DNA from: Spirometra erinaceieuropaei
Lineage: Eukaryota; Platyhelminthes; Cestoda; Diphyllobothriidea; Diphyllobothriidae
Assembly (NCBI GenBank): GCA_902702965.1
Contig: CACRXP010001247.1
Span: 1,782 to 65,781 of the forward strand
Direction of reading: 5' to 3'
Length of the DNA: 64,000 bases
Shown here one piece after another: positions 1-13,256 of the stretch; within the stretch, counting starts at the first letter, position 1, and every line of letters begins with the position of its first letter. The notes under the pieces are model-generated. The model ran no database searches, was not told where the DNA came from, and saw only the letters and a program-made list of their open reading frames with translations. The position numbers and the translations under genes were made by a program.

Positions 1-2370
1 CTCTACATAAACGTTCTCACATCAGAATTATCCCTAGTATCTTAGAAGATCCCCGTGTATGAAGCAATCGGCTGGATTCTACAAGGTCAGTTTACTTACA
101 GTGCGTATCTCAAATTCAAATACACATTTTGATTCTATGAAAGTAGTCGCAGAAATATCTTCCATATTACAAAAAGATTCTGTTCACACGCTAACTGTGG
201 CTTCTAAGCAAAAGCTGGAAATTGGAGACACCGAACTAATTAATTTGGCGGCTTATTGCTAATCCGATAATTGGGACTACAACTCTGCAGTTGTTCCACG
301 CCTGTGAAATTTCCCTTAATCTAAAATCCTCCAATTTTAGCCTACATATGTTCTTGCGCAGTTCTTAGGCACATGGACACAGTACAGTATTTTTTAAAAA
401 CTTTCAACTGGCTAAATAATTTATATTCGTTACGGTACGCCTGTCTTTGAAGAACTGGTTCTTAGGCAAGTAGCCCCTTACATGTAGTTAATTGTAGGTT
501 TTATTTTTCTGATATAACATGAAACATGAAAAGGAGCATTGTAAATACAGTCGTAGTATTAGGAAGGCGATGTTAACTGATGGTGTTAGCAGAAAAAAAA
601 GCATATGTTGACTAACGGGAGCAAACTCCATCCTCAGGCGAATTTCCTACAAGGCGAAATAAAAGAGCCTTGTTTGATTTTGTGCGTGTGCAACCATTTT
701 AATTGCTCTATATTTTGCTCATAGAGTGTAATAATGCGGTTAGACCACGAGACAGTTCGGCATCCCCGTCTAATTTCCAAAATATCCTCAGAAGGTGTCA
801 GAATAAGGTAAATCGTTGTGTCTCAGTAAATCCCTTTATTTAAAAAAAGTGGCCTAAATATACTAGGTCGATTTTGTGGCTGTAAGTCTTTATACGTCAG
901 TCGGCGCTAAATGACTGTCGAATTAGACTATGAAGCGGACCATGATGAATCAAGATACGGTGTATTTAGATTACTCGTCTGCATAGAACATTTAAAAAGG
1001 TTACTGGCATATTTTACAGCAGTTTGCCCACACATGTGTATTTTTGCGTTGGCAAAAGAAGTGGCAACATTTGAGAGACCCAACTGAACTAGATTTATCC
1101 TAGGCTTTTATGAATGATTGCACTAATCACAAGCAGTGCGAATGCTTTCCCGGGATATTCGAATTTATGCCCTAATTAGTGGAAAATCAGATGCATGATT
1201 ACAACGCAAATCCAATCGATTTCTAAATAAAGAAACAAAGAAATATTCTCAGATTAATCATTTTAAAATCAGGCATAATTTCGGCAGCAGGCATCTCACC
1301 GGTGTGTGTCCAATTTACGAAAACCGAGACAAAGGATTCGTCCAAATGCCATTCGTACGTTTCCCACTCATACTCGCTTTTGTTGAATTTTCCATTAAAC
1401 CAGACTTCTTTGTTCTCATTCTGGAACGTTACTTCTTAAATTGTATCCGACAGTAATGAGATGGTTATGATGAACAGTGCAAAACAAATACATTTACTAT
1501 ATAAGAGGATGAATTCATTTAGGCACTGTTATTCGAAGCCGAGTCAACAGCGTTTTGTGACATAAAGAAAGGCTGTGGACCTTGACGCAGTTAAGCGATT
1601 TTTTGTTTCAGCCAACTAATGATAAAACTGGCATCACCTCCTCGTGGTTCACAATGCATCATTCGGTTTGACTTATGTGTGTCTCCTAGAAGACCTCACA
1701 GGCAGTCGCACATGAAAAAGGATAAATTATCCGGAAATGGTGACTCGAGTGGTTACTTGTGACTCTTAAGTTTTTATAAGCTGGTCACATTCACTAGCTA
1801 AATCGGTATAAATTCAATCATTTAGGTCAGCTCTCATAAGGGCTTCTTACGGGGTTTTGAGAATGTCCAGTCATCGCCAATAATCTCCGAGCACTACATC
1901 CGGTATATTTTATTCTAACTAATAAACTTCTCAGTCAAGGTTCGATTTCCTGTTTTATTTGCCTCGTATAAAAACAATACTACAATTGGTCAAAATCATG
2001 CGAGTAAATTTACAGCTAACAGGTAAGCAGTTATCCTCCATTACACGACTAATAATAATATCATTTGCTTCCGGGAACGTAACCAAAAATGCAAAATGAT
2101 CCTTTTAATTTATCTGTTAGATTCGATTTTTACGGCATGCCAGATGCGATTCTCAGAACGGCGTGTCCTTGCTGCTGGATACTGTGACTGTCTGAATAAA
2201 CCATACGCTGCCCCTTCATAAACATAGACTCAAAGCATTTTAAGGGGAGATGATAGGAGACTTCATTTGACCGCCCTTGCAACACTTTTCGCTCCCATTT
2301 TGGACAGTACTGGGAACACATGGCAATTGTAGATGAGATTAAAGTATTCACCTCAAAAGTGTGAGCGAAA
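1..2370. other. Unannotated intergenic stretch
   Basis: No ORF here resembles a known family, and the longest are under 75 codons. No repeat shared with the rest of the window was recognised by eye. The sequence is AT-rich with ordinary complexity. It could hold intron or old repeat sequence. Confidence 0.6.
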
Positions 2371-2374
2371 TACG

Positions 2375-3363
2375 GTTGCTGGAGGTAGACACCCAGAAAT
2401 TCTTGGGGGTATCTTGGTTACGGTTTCGCTTAAAACGTCGTTCTGATGCTCCAAGTTAGCCAATTCCGCGATGTCAACCCTTTACATTGTAAAGCGGGCT
2501 TTCTCTCCGTAAACGAGGACTGTTTCGCTAGAGTCGTTAGGGGGTTTGTGCAGCCACAGTTAGAGTTCTCTATTTTAGCGTGCAAACCGTGAACCGCTGA
2601 AGACCTCGGCATCCTGAAGAAAGTTCAAAGGCAGCCAACCAAACTCTTCAGTGGACAGGACTCTATTCCCTACGAAAGACGGTTATCCAATCTCCGTCAT
2701 TTTAGTCTGAGGCACAGACAGTTAAGAGGCGACTTGATACAAACATACCGTATTATGCGCAGCCAGGACTGCTGTCTCGTACCTGCTGACTTCTTTGAGT
2801 TAGCAACCACAGCGAACCTCCGAGGTCAACCACTCAACCTAAGTATGACTGGCGCCAGGCTGGCCACACGAAAGTTATTCTTTTCCAACAGAGTGGTCGA
2901 AACTTGGAATGCTCTGCCTGCAGACATTAACATGTCAACATCCGTCGAGGTTTTTAAGCGAAAGCTGGATCGCTATACCACCACACATCACATTGTTACC
3001 CGACAGATACCGTCTTAGCGGTCCGTTTTAACAGTTTACTAGTGCTGTAATATTACTCACTGCATTTCAGTAACGTCTAGTTTTGTTGATTAGTGTCCCG
3101 CGTCCTTTGAATGTGAATATTGACATTTGCTTCGTCTCCCCCGATAACTGAGATCGGCACAATTATTCGTGAGCTGACTAGTGTAAAGCACATTTATTAA
3201 TGATAGTGTTTTACTACTTGGAAAAATGCGTTTATCTCCTCGGTTTCAGAAGGGTGTCTGTAGCAGTTTGATGTTTCCTTTGTCCATTTTTTCATATAAT
3301 TCGCTTCCTTGTAAGAAACAGGGAGTTCTCTCAAATAAACTGAACTGAACTGGACTGAAAACT
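2375..3363 (+). pseudogene. LINE-B relic: 3' end of a CR1/Jockey-type retrotransposon
   Basis: A 5'-truncated non-LTR retrotransposon. The protein-like trace starts near the conserved post-RT motif that reads EVDVQKDLGV in the sister copy (39660), here degraded to EVDTQKFLGV. It runs through several frameshifts into an open piece at 2734-3018. That piece carries the family's C-terminal block: a CCLVPADFFEL segment, an LRGQPLNL segment and FFSNRVVETWNALP. The 3' UTR follows and ends in AATAAACTGAAC with ACTGAA-type repeats at about 3332-3360, the same kind of tail seen at 26780, 27425 and 40665. RT catalytic domain and endonuclease are absent, so it cannot move. It is the same subfamily as the copy at 39660-40680. 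Clade assignment by motif only. Confidence 0.8.
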
Positions 3364-3789
3364 TGAGAATAGTCACTTTTTATTTTGGATTGCGTCAGAG
3401 TAGTAAATATACTCAAGGCGAGTAATATTGTGTCATTTCGCACGATGCTCTCATTTTTTTTCAAGAAACATATTCAGCGTCATCAAAATGCTTGACATAC
3501 TACATCTTCTCTCATCCGCATAAAACGTTTACTGTACACGACAACAGACAGGAGGGTACGTTAAACCAACAATTAAGTATTTTCATCAGAAGATATCATG
3601 GAGGCTTTGGTAAGCTGAGTTTAAATAAAACAGTTTATGGAAATGCCACAGCGTTCTATTTATTTAGGAATGGAAATTTTTAGTTTTCAGCACGAAAAAA
3701 CACTGGGGTAGGAGTGAAAGGTACCATATTTGCTCTAGATTTATGCATGAAATTTTAAATAGCCAAAATAACAACAGTTTTGACTGTCA

Positions 3790-3826
3790 GAAGAAGAAGA
3801 AGAAGAAGAAGAAGAAGACGAAGAGG
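3790..3826 (+). repeat. (AAG)n microsatellite
   Basis: About eleven GAA/AAG triplets with one interruption. It abuts the PLE-derived segment that starts at about 3834, so it may mark that element's junction. Confidence 0.85.
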
Positions 3827-3833
3827 CGTTCAC

Positions 3834-4575
3834 CGGAACGGGTTTACTGGAAGTCTGACGTTTCGAATATTTGGTTCGTTTACCCATCTTCAGATACTGG
3901 GAAGTCCCGCGCACGAGTCCTCTTATAATGGCACCCTTTGTTCAATGCGTGGCCCGTCAACGCCGCCTGTGTGGCTGCTGTCACCGTGACCTGAATCGCC
4001 CCCGTTGGTCGCGGAGATGACTGACGGCCCCGATTGTCGCGCGCCTTGACTATCCCCCGCTAAGAAGTTTCGTAAAGTCAGATAGGGGGGAGGCAAATTG
4101 ATGTGTCGGTTGACAGAGCAGTCGGTAGAAATCCAGGCTTCTTGCACTTGCCTTTCTGTATGATCACCGCCACGGACCACAATCTCAACGGCGTCAAAGT
4201 TGAAGATGTGTCCCATTTGCGCGGCATGGGTTGCTACCTCCGACTTTGGGTCCCACCTTCGCACGGCCAACTTATGCTCGTGCATTCGCGCTTGCAATCG
4301 CCAAAAGATCCGATCCCCCAGCAAGATATGCCGGTCGTTGTCTACCGACTTCAATGCGGCTGCGGAAGGTGCAACTACGTCAGCGAAACCGGCCGACGGC
4401 TGAAACCGCGAATGCACGAGCATAAGTTGGTCGTGCGAATGTTGGACCCAAAGTCGGAGGTAGCAACCCGTGCCGCGCGAATGGGACGCATCTTCAATTT
4501 TCACGTCGTTGAAATTGTGGGCCGTGGCGATGATCATACAGAAAGGCAACTGCCGGCAGTCTTTCTATTTGCATA
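3834..4575. pseudogene. Penelope-like element relic with GIY-YIG domain, folded back on itself
   Basis: The plus-strand part (about 4306-4575) encodes a GIY-YIG-type nuclease end: VVYRLQCGCGRCNYVSETGR, then RMHEHKL and a VATRAARMGRIFNF block, matching the other PLE ends in this window. The minus-strand part (about 4300 down to 3923) encodes the same domain's C-terminal half plus the tail beyond it (QEAWISTDCSVNRHINL). Arms at about 4145-4288 and 4406-4551 are reverse complements with roughly 117 bp between. The reverse transcriptase is missing. A hammerhead-like motif lies at the outer end (see the entry at 3843). This fits two PLE ends joined head to head after truncation. Neither strand encodes a full protein. 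Confidence 0.75.
3843..3908 (-). ncRNA. Degenerate hammerhead-like ribozyme motif of a PLE end
   Basis: On the minus strand the order is CTGAAGA, one T, a GGGT...ACC helix candidate, CGAAAC, then GTC. This is the same order as the better copy at 21334-21376. Helix II is poorly formed, with extra bases before CGAAAC, so catalysis is doubtful. PLEs are known to carry hammerhead ribozymes in their terminal repeats. Confidence 0.4.
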
Positions 4576-4579
4576 GTCA

Positions 4580-7500
4580 GCAAATTTTCTAAATGGTTCA
4601 TTACGGACTTACACGGTCTTTGCAGAGATAGACTGACACATTCGAAAGTCTGTGTGCTTTTCGTAGTGATCTTAATTCACGGTGGTACTGCAACTTTGAG
4701 ATCTAATGTGCGCACCCGCCCCTCCTTCCCCCTCATTGAGCATAGGACACTGGGTGGTGGGGACCGATGACCCTTCCTTAGGATAAACTCTATGGCTGTT
4801 TTAAATTAAACAAATGAGCAATCTGATAACCCGAAACAACACTCTCTATGTCCTCGCCGGCGTTCTGTCTTTATCAGATTTTCGAGGGACCTTGTTCGGC
4901 ACCATTTGCTTTTAACTTCTTTTATTACTGATTTAAAGTGTATTCTTACGGATTTCGACGAAAATGCATCAACTTCTCTTGACAGTGAAATGTGCATGCG
5001 TTGTTGGGTTTCGTTAATGCAGAAAAACATTGTTACTTTTCAAGCAGGTATATTTTAATACTGTGCGTGGCAGCAAAAAATTATCCTTATGTTTGCGAAC
5101 TCCCCTTATGGCTGTTTTTGGTTGCGCCGCCAGTTTTTTGGAACAAACAGAATGAGTCTTGATGGAAATCAGACAAATTTGCGAAATATACATAAATGCA
5201 GAAAACTGCTTTTGAAAACCCAGAAGATCTTTGCTTGGCATTCAATTTAAAATCTGCTTTTTTAAATATCAACTGAAAAATTTTGCCAAACATGTTTTGA
5301 CCATTGATTTACCGTTACTACTTTAGTTTTCAGTTAAAAATAAAAGGTAGATACAACGTTTTTCACGACTTTCTTGGGACATTAGGCAGTAAATATCCGC
5401 AGCAGATAAACGTACGACAGAATTGTGGATTCTCTTCTGCTGTCTGTTTATTGAAATGACAGAGGACTTTATCTCCCTCGTACAATTCTATCTAAATTAA
5501 AGAATCAGTATGTCTGTCAGACTGGAGTTGACGGGCTAAATTAACAAATCTTGAGAAAATGCACGCCGCAGCATTACCTAAATTTGCAGTAATTTATCAA
5601 AGCTCGCCCGGTAATGATTGGATATGTAGACCTCAAAATATATTATTATGGCATGCCTAATTATTTGATTTAGACAGGCATGCTACGCAAGTATCAATTT
5701 TACGGCGGGATTTTTTGGTGAGGATTATGCCTTAGGTTTGGCATTCGGGTTAGGCTGACATTAAGGGTCACGGTTTAATTCTGGTGCCTTTATTTTGCAG
5801 TTAGGCCTACCACTTTAAGTTCGGATTAATGCTAGGGTTTACTTGAATGTTCTGATTTGAATTAGGCGTTGGGTAGGGTTTTTGCTTTGAGATGCGGGCG
5901 GCTTTGCTTAAATAGATGGCTTAATTGTGAGAGCTAGGGAGAAGGTTAGGTTTGAGGTTAGAAGCAATTTCAGGTTGACGGTCAAGTTTATTTGCCACGA
6001 ACTGTCTTACCCAGTCCGACGTTTTCTAATTAGTTTCTTCGGACCACCTGTTTTCAACCCGTTTACCCTACCATAGTTTTTATCTGCCTGTTCGAATACT
6101 TCGTTGGCGTGATAAAACTAGTATGTGACCGAACCACACATTTTTGTAGTTCCCTACACAAGTTCCCATAATTGACGCGTCCATCTTCTCTAATTAGGAA
6201 ACTTATATTGACACCTCTCCCATATTTCGGAAGTATCTGTGTTATGTTTTCTCGGGGGGCTTAAATATCCAACCACTTTCACACGGTTATTTTAATTTCC
6301 TAAGTTTCTGCAAACCGCTTTAAATTCTTGTTCACGGAAAGATATCAAAATTGTCACTCCGAACATCGGGTAATGTCCTAGCATGTAAGTGGTCTTATGT
6401 TTATTTACGGATCGGTTAAGTTCCTAAATATCTTCTCGAATTTTCATTGCCAGTGTAAGTGGTCATTGTGTTAGACATCGACATCTGTATCCTTCAGCCG
6501 GTAAATTGACTACACAGCTCAAAGACTAACACTTCAGATTATGTGAAGCCGAGGGGTCAACGTTGTGGTGATAATTCCATATTGGACGTCAACATCTTCT
6601 AAAGATGTCGTCTTCCAAAATACATCTGCTGGATACAGTCACATTTACAGCAGGACATCGCAAAAATTTGCAAAACTTGCATTTGAGTGGATGCAGAATT
6701 TTCGAAAAGTCTTAAAACACGCTAAACAATAACCATATGCTAGAACCCTGCAAAAGATTCGCTGATCAGTGCTTCCGATCGCGTTATTATATTAATGTCA
6801 GAAAGAGATTTGTTAAAACTTGGGACATGCTTGCTTTCTGATATAGAAAGTGTTCCACAGATATCCCATTTCAACTGTGCTATTTAACATTAATCATTCG
6901 TATTGGATCAATTCGGCCCAATGTTTGTTCTTTTGAAGAAATTCATTATGGTCTGTAATTATAACCCCTACAGTTATTAAACTGGGATGCATGTACTTAC
7001 CGAAAAATTGGTCTGGCCCACAAATGCAGCAAATGTGATATAGACTTCGTCATGTCCCCCCATAAATCGGGAGAGTGGTAACGATGCCTCCGGCATAGCG
7101 GTCCCTGAAATAACAAAGTATGCGTTGAATGCATATTAGGACTTCAAGTCATAGTTTAAACAACAAAACTACTGCAGTCACAAGTTCCGCGTTCGGCTTG
7201 CTTGAATTTTACATTCTTCAAAATTCAGGCGAATTTTGGGAAGAGGCAATAGACTTAATGACAAAAAGGTGTTCTTACCTGCCATGGATGTTGGAAAGAC
7301 GCAGTCAGGGGCAAAAAATGTGGAGTGATAACTAATGTCCTCTATTGTTAACATCGTATGATTGGTCACGGAGGAAAGCCTAATTTCCGTCAAAAATCCT
7401 TCAGAATCTAAAAGTTGATTTTGAATTTTTTATTCACGAAATAATTAAGCTTTTATGGAGAGAAATATTCGACAGGGTGCAAGCATTTGAAGTACGTGAT

Positions 7501-10250
7501 TTGTTTTAATAGTGTATATAACATTGCTTGTCCCACCGATTGTTCACAAAAGTCTGCGTATGCGGTAAATATTTGACAAATTCAATAGAGCAAGCACCTT
7601 GAATTGCTAATCATTGGCACATAAGTTTGCTATTTCTGAAAGCTAGCAGCAAGTAAACTACGTTGACGGGTGAAGGCGTCTCTGCCCGTTATTTTACAAA
7701 TTTACTAGTAAATATATGATAGTTGTTTAGGTACATCCAACCGTTGCATTTTTTGAACACTTGTCTTCCAAAAAATTCGAGTCACCAAACGAACAGTTGT
7801 TCTGCAAAATATTACAACTGTTTAGCAGAGGGGAAAACTAATGGAAAAATTTTGTATTTTAAGCGTTTATAAATTTTTTCATATTTCGTTAACTTTCATA
7901 ATCATCAGAAATGTGGTTGACGTTAATATGCTGGGAGGACCTCCTGAGACATCCTTAGCATTTAAAGTTAGTAAAGTTGCAAAGAGTGCATACCATTTGT
8001 AAAGGCGCACGGCTCTCTGACTTTGTCACCAAGTAAGAAACATGACCCATTAGTAATTTCTAGTTCTTTGCCATCAAGATATACTGACTATAAAGGAGAA
8101 AAGGATTTTTAATATATTTACTCCCATAATATGGTCTCACTCAAGAAATGCTTGTGCTTACAGCTGATGTATATTCCAGCAGATGTTCTTTTTTAAACCA
8201 TAATGGCGACATACGGCAAATATGATCCATCTCGATTTTTATGTTGGACTGTAAAGTAAGTCAAGCGACTCGTGTGTGCTAATGACGAGGTTTATGAGGC
8301 CCTAATAACTCAACGTCCGTGTTCCTCATGCTGATTACTTAAAGTTGCCTTCACAAGTACAGCAACGCTGACCGTCAACGATAGTCCAACTACATCGCCC
8401 GGTCTCCGCTAAAGAAATTATCAATCTGATTGCTTATTAATAAGTTTTTGCTTTTGCTTAAATATTTTCGTTCTTTAAAAAGGCGTACAGAAATTTGCCT
8501 AACGCACTGATCTGCCATTGCCTGTTCTTACTGCTCCTTTTACGATAATAGACGAAAATCCGACCTCCATCTAAATGGAAGATAACCGCAGTATATCCGT
8601 TTACGAAAATTTTCCCTCGAGACTATGATCGTAATGCGCATGTACATACAACTTGTTTCTGTTCTTGCGTCTCCTGTCCCTGTGCTTCTACTTGCAAACA
8701 TGCCTTTTGATGCCCTTTTGAATTTCATAACTGCAACCTTTTATCTATACACGAGAATAGGTTTCGAGGTCTGCATGTCATAAGTTACAGACTGCAGTCC
8801 ACGTCACTTTGTAAACCTACTTTTTCATTTGCACTTCTCATCCAGCGCGAACAAGATCCTCTCGCATCGACCGTTATTTATCACCAGCTGTTCTGCCGAT
8901 GCCTGCAGCAAAAGTATATGCTGCGTGTATTGCCTTTTGTATTCTCTTTTATATCAAGTTCCTCGTATTTGGAATTTAGTGTTAGATATTATGTGGTTTA
9001 GAGCGTATTTGATTTTTGCAACTGATGTACACTACAGAGTGCATGATTCCTAATAGCATATTGACGTTGTGCTTACCGGTTCATTGTCGGTTATATAACG
9101 TAGAATGGGCGAAGGACCGCTAGTCTCAGTGACTACCGACGACCCCCATTTGACTGAGGGTCCTCCGTCTATAATAGTTGAAATGGGCAAATTGAACATT
9201 AACAATTCAGCGGTCAACTCTAAGTAATATTTTTTTTCTCTGATTGAGCATTGATATCAGCACAGCCAGGTTATTTACAGCATGCATGGAATCATTCATG
9301 AATATGTTTTTGGCTAGAATTACAGCTTAAAGTTTTATTATAACCTCTCGGCCCTTCCGAAATGATACAAAAGTTGAATGATTGCAGTGAACACGCTTCT
9401 TAGAAGAGCTATCTAGGAACTGCCAATAACAGACAAAATACGTCAATCTACCGTTGGAAAGCAAGGTATCTCCAATGCTTTCAATCAGGCCGCAAGCATA
9501 TTACGGTTCTCCTGGGAATGATAACTTAGGAGGAAGTTTCGATTGGTGATTTGTTGGGTATTTCACATCGAAGAACGTCCCTCCAAAGGACTTCCGTCTC
9601 GGATATACGCCAGTCTTTTACAACTACTATCTAGCACTTTTCATTTCGTTCCTTTCGGCACACCCAGCTTATCAGTTCTTTTTTCGAAAAGATGAGCGAG
9701 AATTGAAAAACGATTCCTTGTCTGCAATGGACATCAAATCTTTAAATGCAGGGCCTTTGCAGTGACTGGATGGGATAAAGCACGCATTTTTCCATTTACT
9801 CTTCAAAGATTTCCCGTCATCAGCGTGTATTCAGCTCCTACAAGTCAAGTTTAAACCCCTAGTAAAGACAGCAGCAGGGCTTGAGCCTACTTACGGTTTT
9901 CGGTGCCGTTAGAAATCCTTTTTGGATTCATCCACTGTTGCTTCTTAACGGTGTCATGCATACTTCCGACCAGGTCCTTAACATATTTCATTAAGGATTG
10001 GCAGAAAATATGGCAAAACTACTGTTTAGCATGCGCGACATTTACGGGCAATCTTGGATCCAGTGTAACTGCTATTTCAATTTGTTCACCAAGATTATAT
10101 ATCATCGGCTTGATGGTCGCGTGTTAGTGTTACCATTCTGAACGCATTGCTTTCAGGAAATTCCTAGACGCTACAGTAAAGCTCTTCCAAGTGAGGTGCG
10201 GAAATGGCGCATGACATTATTTAGTTACAACATTTTAGAGGGTATGAAAG
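4580..10250. other. Long unannotated stretch
   Basis: No recognisable protein family, RNA gene or shared repeat was found over 5.6 kb. Small ORFs (for example 5014-5293, 7129-7393, 8540-8728, 9903-10127) lack known motifs. Part of it (about 5730-5985) is rich in degenerate TTAGGG-like words on the plus strand. Spliced exons too short to see by eye could be present. Confidence 0.5.
5730..5985 (+). repeat. Degenerate TTAGG/TTAGGG-like words
   Basis: GGTTAGG, TTAGGC, TAGGG and AGGTTAG words recur irregularly. Two C-rich counterparts of the same flavour occur at 26851-26956 and 46972-47055. It looks like eroded interstitial telomere-type repeat, or just G-rich simple sequence. Confidence 0.3.
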
Positions 10251-10263
10251 ATGTATTTGAGTT

Positions 10264-10345
10264 TCATTGATGTTTTGGCAGATTTTTGAATTATTCACAG
10301 TTGGGTCAATATGAATAATTCAAAAATCTGCCAAAACATCAATGA
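10264..10345. repeat. Perfect 34-bp inverted repeat (hairpin), 14-nt loop
   Basis: The left arm 10264-10297 and right arm 10312-10345 are exact reverse complements. The loop holds CAGTTGGGTCAATA, the same words that follow each tRNA-like unit (10602-10617, 47747-47762). The right arm is the normal start of the tRNA-like repeat unit; the left arm is an inverted copy of it. Confidence 0.95.
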
Positions 10346-10620
10346 ATTACGCGAGCCTGGTAGTCATCTGGTGGATTCTAGGTGAATTACTTAGGAAATC
10401 CTGCTTGAGCAGTCAACTTACTGTATCAGATTTGGTGGATTCCAGACGTTGCAGTAGGTTGGGCGGGTAACTTGACCCACATGTGATTAAACTCGCGTCG
10501 TCCGGCGGGGCCTCGTAGCTCAGGTGGTTAGAGCGTTAGCTGCGCTAAAGCCTTCCCCTTACTGCGTGGGTTCGAATCCCACCGAGGCGCCGAGTTTTTC
10601 ACAGTTGGGTCAATATGAAT
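10312..10620 (+). repeat. tRNA-like repeat unit (SINE-like, about 300 bp)
   Basis: The unit begins with the right hairpin arm. It continues through a stretch shared with 47470-47650 and a tRNA-like core at 10510-10588, and ends in GAGTTTTTCACAGTTGGGTC. In the core, GCCTCG pairs with CGAGGC, GCTC pairs with GAGC (D arm), and GTGGG-TTCGAAT-CCCAC forms a T arm. It has A-box-like (TAGCTCAGGTGG) and B-box-like (GGGTTCGAATCCC) promoter words for RNA polymerase III. The flanks are conserved along with the core in other copies, so this is a repeat rather than a plain tRNA gene. Confidence 0.8.
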
Positions 10621-10659
10621 AAGTATTTGAGTTTGTACGGACATCGAAATTCACTGGGA

Positions 10660-12925
10660 AATATATAAATTCTTACGTGGCCACCTTTGGCTAAATGCGG
10701 TTTCGGACGTGGCCGAAAAGAAACTCATTTAGAGAACGGCATTCTCGTGTTAGTAAAATAATTCGGGATAATGCGGCACAATAATAAACATTGTAGCCTC
10801 ACTATGGTATTCTTTTCTGATATAAAGCGCATTTCGGAAATGCCGGCTAAAATACCATGCGATAGGTGAGATGCTCTAAACGTACTTTAACTCGTTCTCC
10901 CGCCACATGCAAAGTCTATGAGCGTGAAGAACATTGCCAAGAATTCCATTTTTATTTTAAATTTGGCTGCCGCCCTGGGGCCGGTTTTTAGTCGATTGAG
11001 TTGCTTTTACTGTGAGGCATTAAATATTTTAAAATAAGGCTGCTTTACGCTTACCCCAACCAGACTTCTGTAGTGCGGTTGTTGAAACTCACCGGAGTTT
11101 GCCGTGTCTAATTTGAAGTAGCATTAGCAAAGTCAACATGCTTATGGCAAATTCCGTATAACGACATTAGCCGGCCCATTTACGTTCTAAGCGGTTTTAT
11201 TGGTACCAATAAATTCTACCGTCTTTGCCTGCTTTAAATTCATTTCGGGGAAATATTGCTTAAGGTTTTAGTTTTTTCTCGCCCAAAGTGACGAATAAGG
11301 CAAAGAAATGAAAGCACCGCATAATTCTCCTAAGAGGGAGAGTATAAACTCAAAAAATATAATTGAAATAAGAATGATAATTGAAGTGTCAATTCGTGCT
11401 AGGTGGGTTCACGTCTCACAGCAGAATTGTAAAAAATAGGAATGGTGATTTGAAAATAATATTCTTGCAAGGGCTGTGGCTTAGACAGCGGTGCTTTAAT
11501 TAAACCGGGCTGTCTTTTTGATGCCTGTCTTGCCCATATCTGCAGTCTACTTCAACGTTCAGAACTGATAAACTAGTACTAAACTAAAAAGTTGCTAAAA
11601 CTTTTTTGAGGTAAATTGCACGAAGTGTATTTCCGTAATAGTCATTCCTTTAGAAAATTTTGTTTAGCACAGACAAGAGCTTACTGATTTTACGAGTAGC
11701 CCACACATATGATGACAAGTTGAACGACCATTTTTGTGCGTTGCCACAATAATGACACTTCTGAGCAAATCATATAGGATGTCTTTTCAGAGCGACATTC
11801 ATAGATATATTGCATAATCCGCCACTATGACTGCACTGGTAATTGCTAAATGCACAGTCATGTCTTTTGCCGTTTTTGCCTACTGCATGAGACGTATGCG
11901 AAAATTTCGGCCTACTGGCATCATCCAGCACTGACCATCGATATTCTCATATATGCTATATTTTTGACATCCTAGCTATTTACTCCTGTTAGAAATGAAA
12001 GCGCTGACTTGGAACCAAACCCTTACGAGACATACCTTTAGGTCGCTCACAATAAACTCCTTGTCTCTTGCGGTTCAAATTCACTAATGCCACTACGATA
12101 TGAGAATTGCTCATATCATCCTAGGAATTCAGAATACTGGATGATTTATAAACCCTGGTAGATCATTCACAAATCTAGTCACATTTTTGCCAGATCCTAA
12201 ATAAAATGTGCATAGATTGACCTAAGTAAATCAACAGATTGATAGCTACTCGCATCCATCGTATTATAAATTAGCGAGTCCTAGTATACTTTACGAACCT
12301 ATTGTGCGTTCGCACACGATACATAAACCGCAACAATTTTTCTGAATTCACTAGTAACAACGCATGGATAACTACTGCACGGTTTCATGGCAATTTCAAA
12401 GTATATGGAGACCGCAAAAGCAAGACGCAAAACGTACAGCTGAAGCATTTCCCGATCAATGGGAAAACAATACACAAAGCCCCCAACTGAACGCTTGTCA
12501 TCGGATAGACTGAGAAGGGCAGTCAGAGTGCATATTTATGCAACAAAAACAGCCCCTCTGCGATGATTGGATAACGCTTAATCTTCAAAAAGTTCCTTGA
12601 AATTATAAGTGTTTTCCACATATGACAACAAAGGGGGAAATCGATTTCTAAAATTGACCCATGAATTATCGTCCCGCCCCATATGTGCTTTGTATAGCTC
12701 TGAATACATTTCATCAAATCGAAAGTTCTCAAAATAGATATTTAATATATTATTTAGCATTTTGGAAGCAGTAATAATAGTTAGATGCCAGGACAAGTAT
12801 TTTACTGATATTGCACCTCTACAGGGATAGTTGCCAATTGCTATCTTCGCGTAAATCATCCGCAAAATACTTTTTCAGGCTTCAGTGTCTTTTATTTGTA
12901 TCATTATACATTCCTCCATATATAT
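10660..12925. other. Unannotated intergenic stretch
   Basis: No recognised coding family or shared repeat. Small ORFs at 12302-12490 and 12523-12865 have no known motif. AT-rich, ordinary complexity. Confidence 0.5.
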
Positions 12926-12931
12926 ATATGC

Positions 12932-13200
12932 ATGTCAAATGGGCGTTTGACCCTCACTGCTGTGGTTAGGATCTCCCTCGATCCCATTCTGTCCGCCCGC
13001 CAGCTTGCTACTGACGAAAACGAACGCTGTGTCAGAGGACACATACCATATATAATACATGAGCAGCTCGATAAGAGTGCAACAGGCCAGACGCAGACAG
13101 CTGTTTCACGGTCGTTACCGATCATCAGTACGTCATAGGCCTTATGAAGTGAGGCATATAAGCATGTCAGGTGGGCGTTTGACCCTCACTGTTGTGGATA
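12932..13200 (+). repeat. Pair of direct repeats of about 40 bp
   Basis: A segment containing GCATGTCA then GGGCGTTTGACCCTCACTG occurs at about 12930-12970 and again at about 13160-13198, roughly 230 bp apart, with few differences. No coding sense. It may be two partial copies of one short repeat next to the SINE at 13257. Confidence 0.7.
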
Positions 13201-13256
13201 TGTGAATAACGGAGAGAGAATGCATTCCGAGACGATACAATAAATGAAGAAGAGTG

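Noticed and set aside
10510..10588. Functional tRNA gene
   Set aside because: D and T arms are good, but the acceptor stem has six pairs, the anticodon arm is irregular, extra bases precede the T arm, and the flanks are conserved with the core in other copies. It is a tRNA-like repeat.
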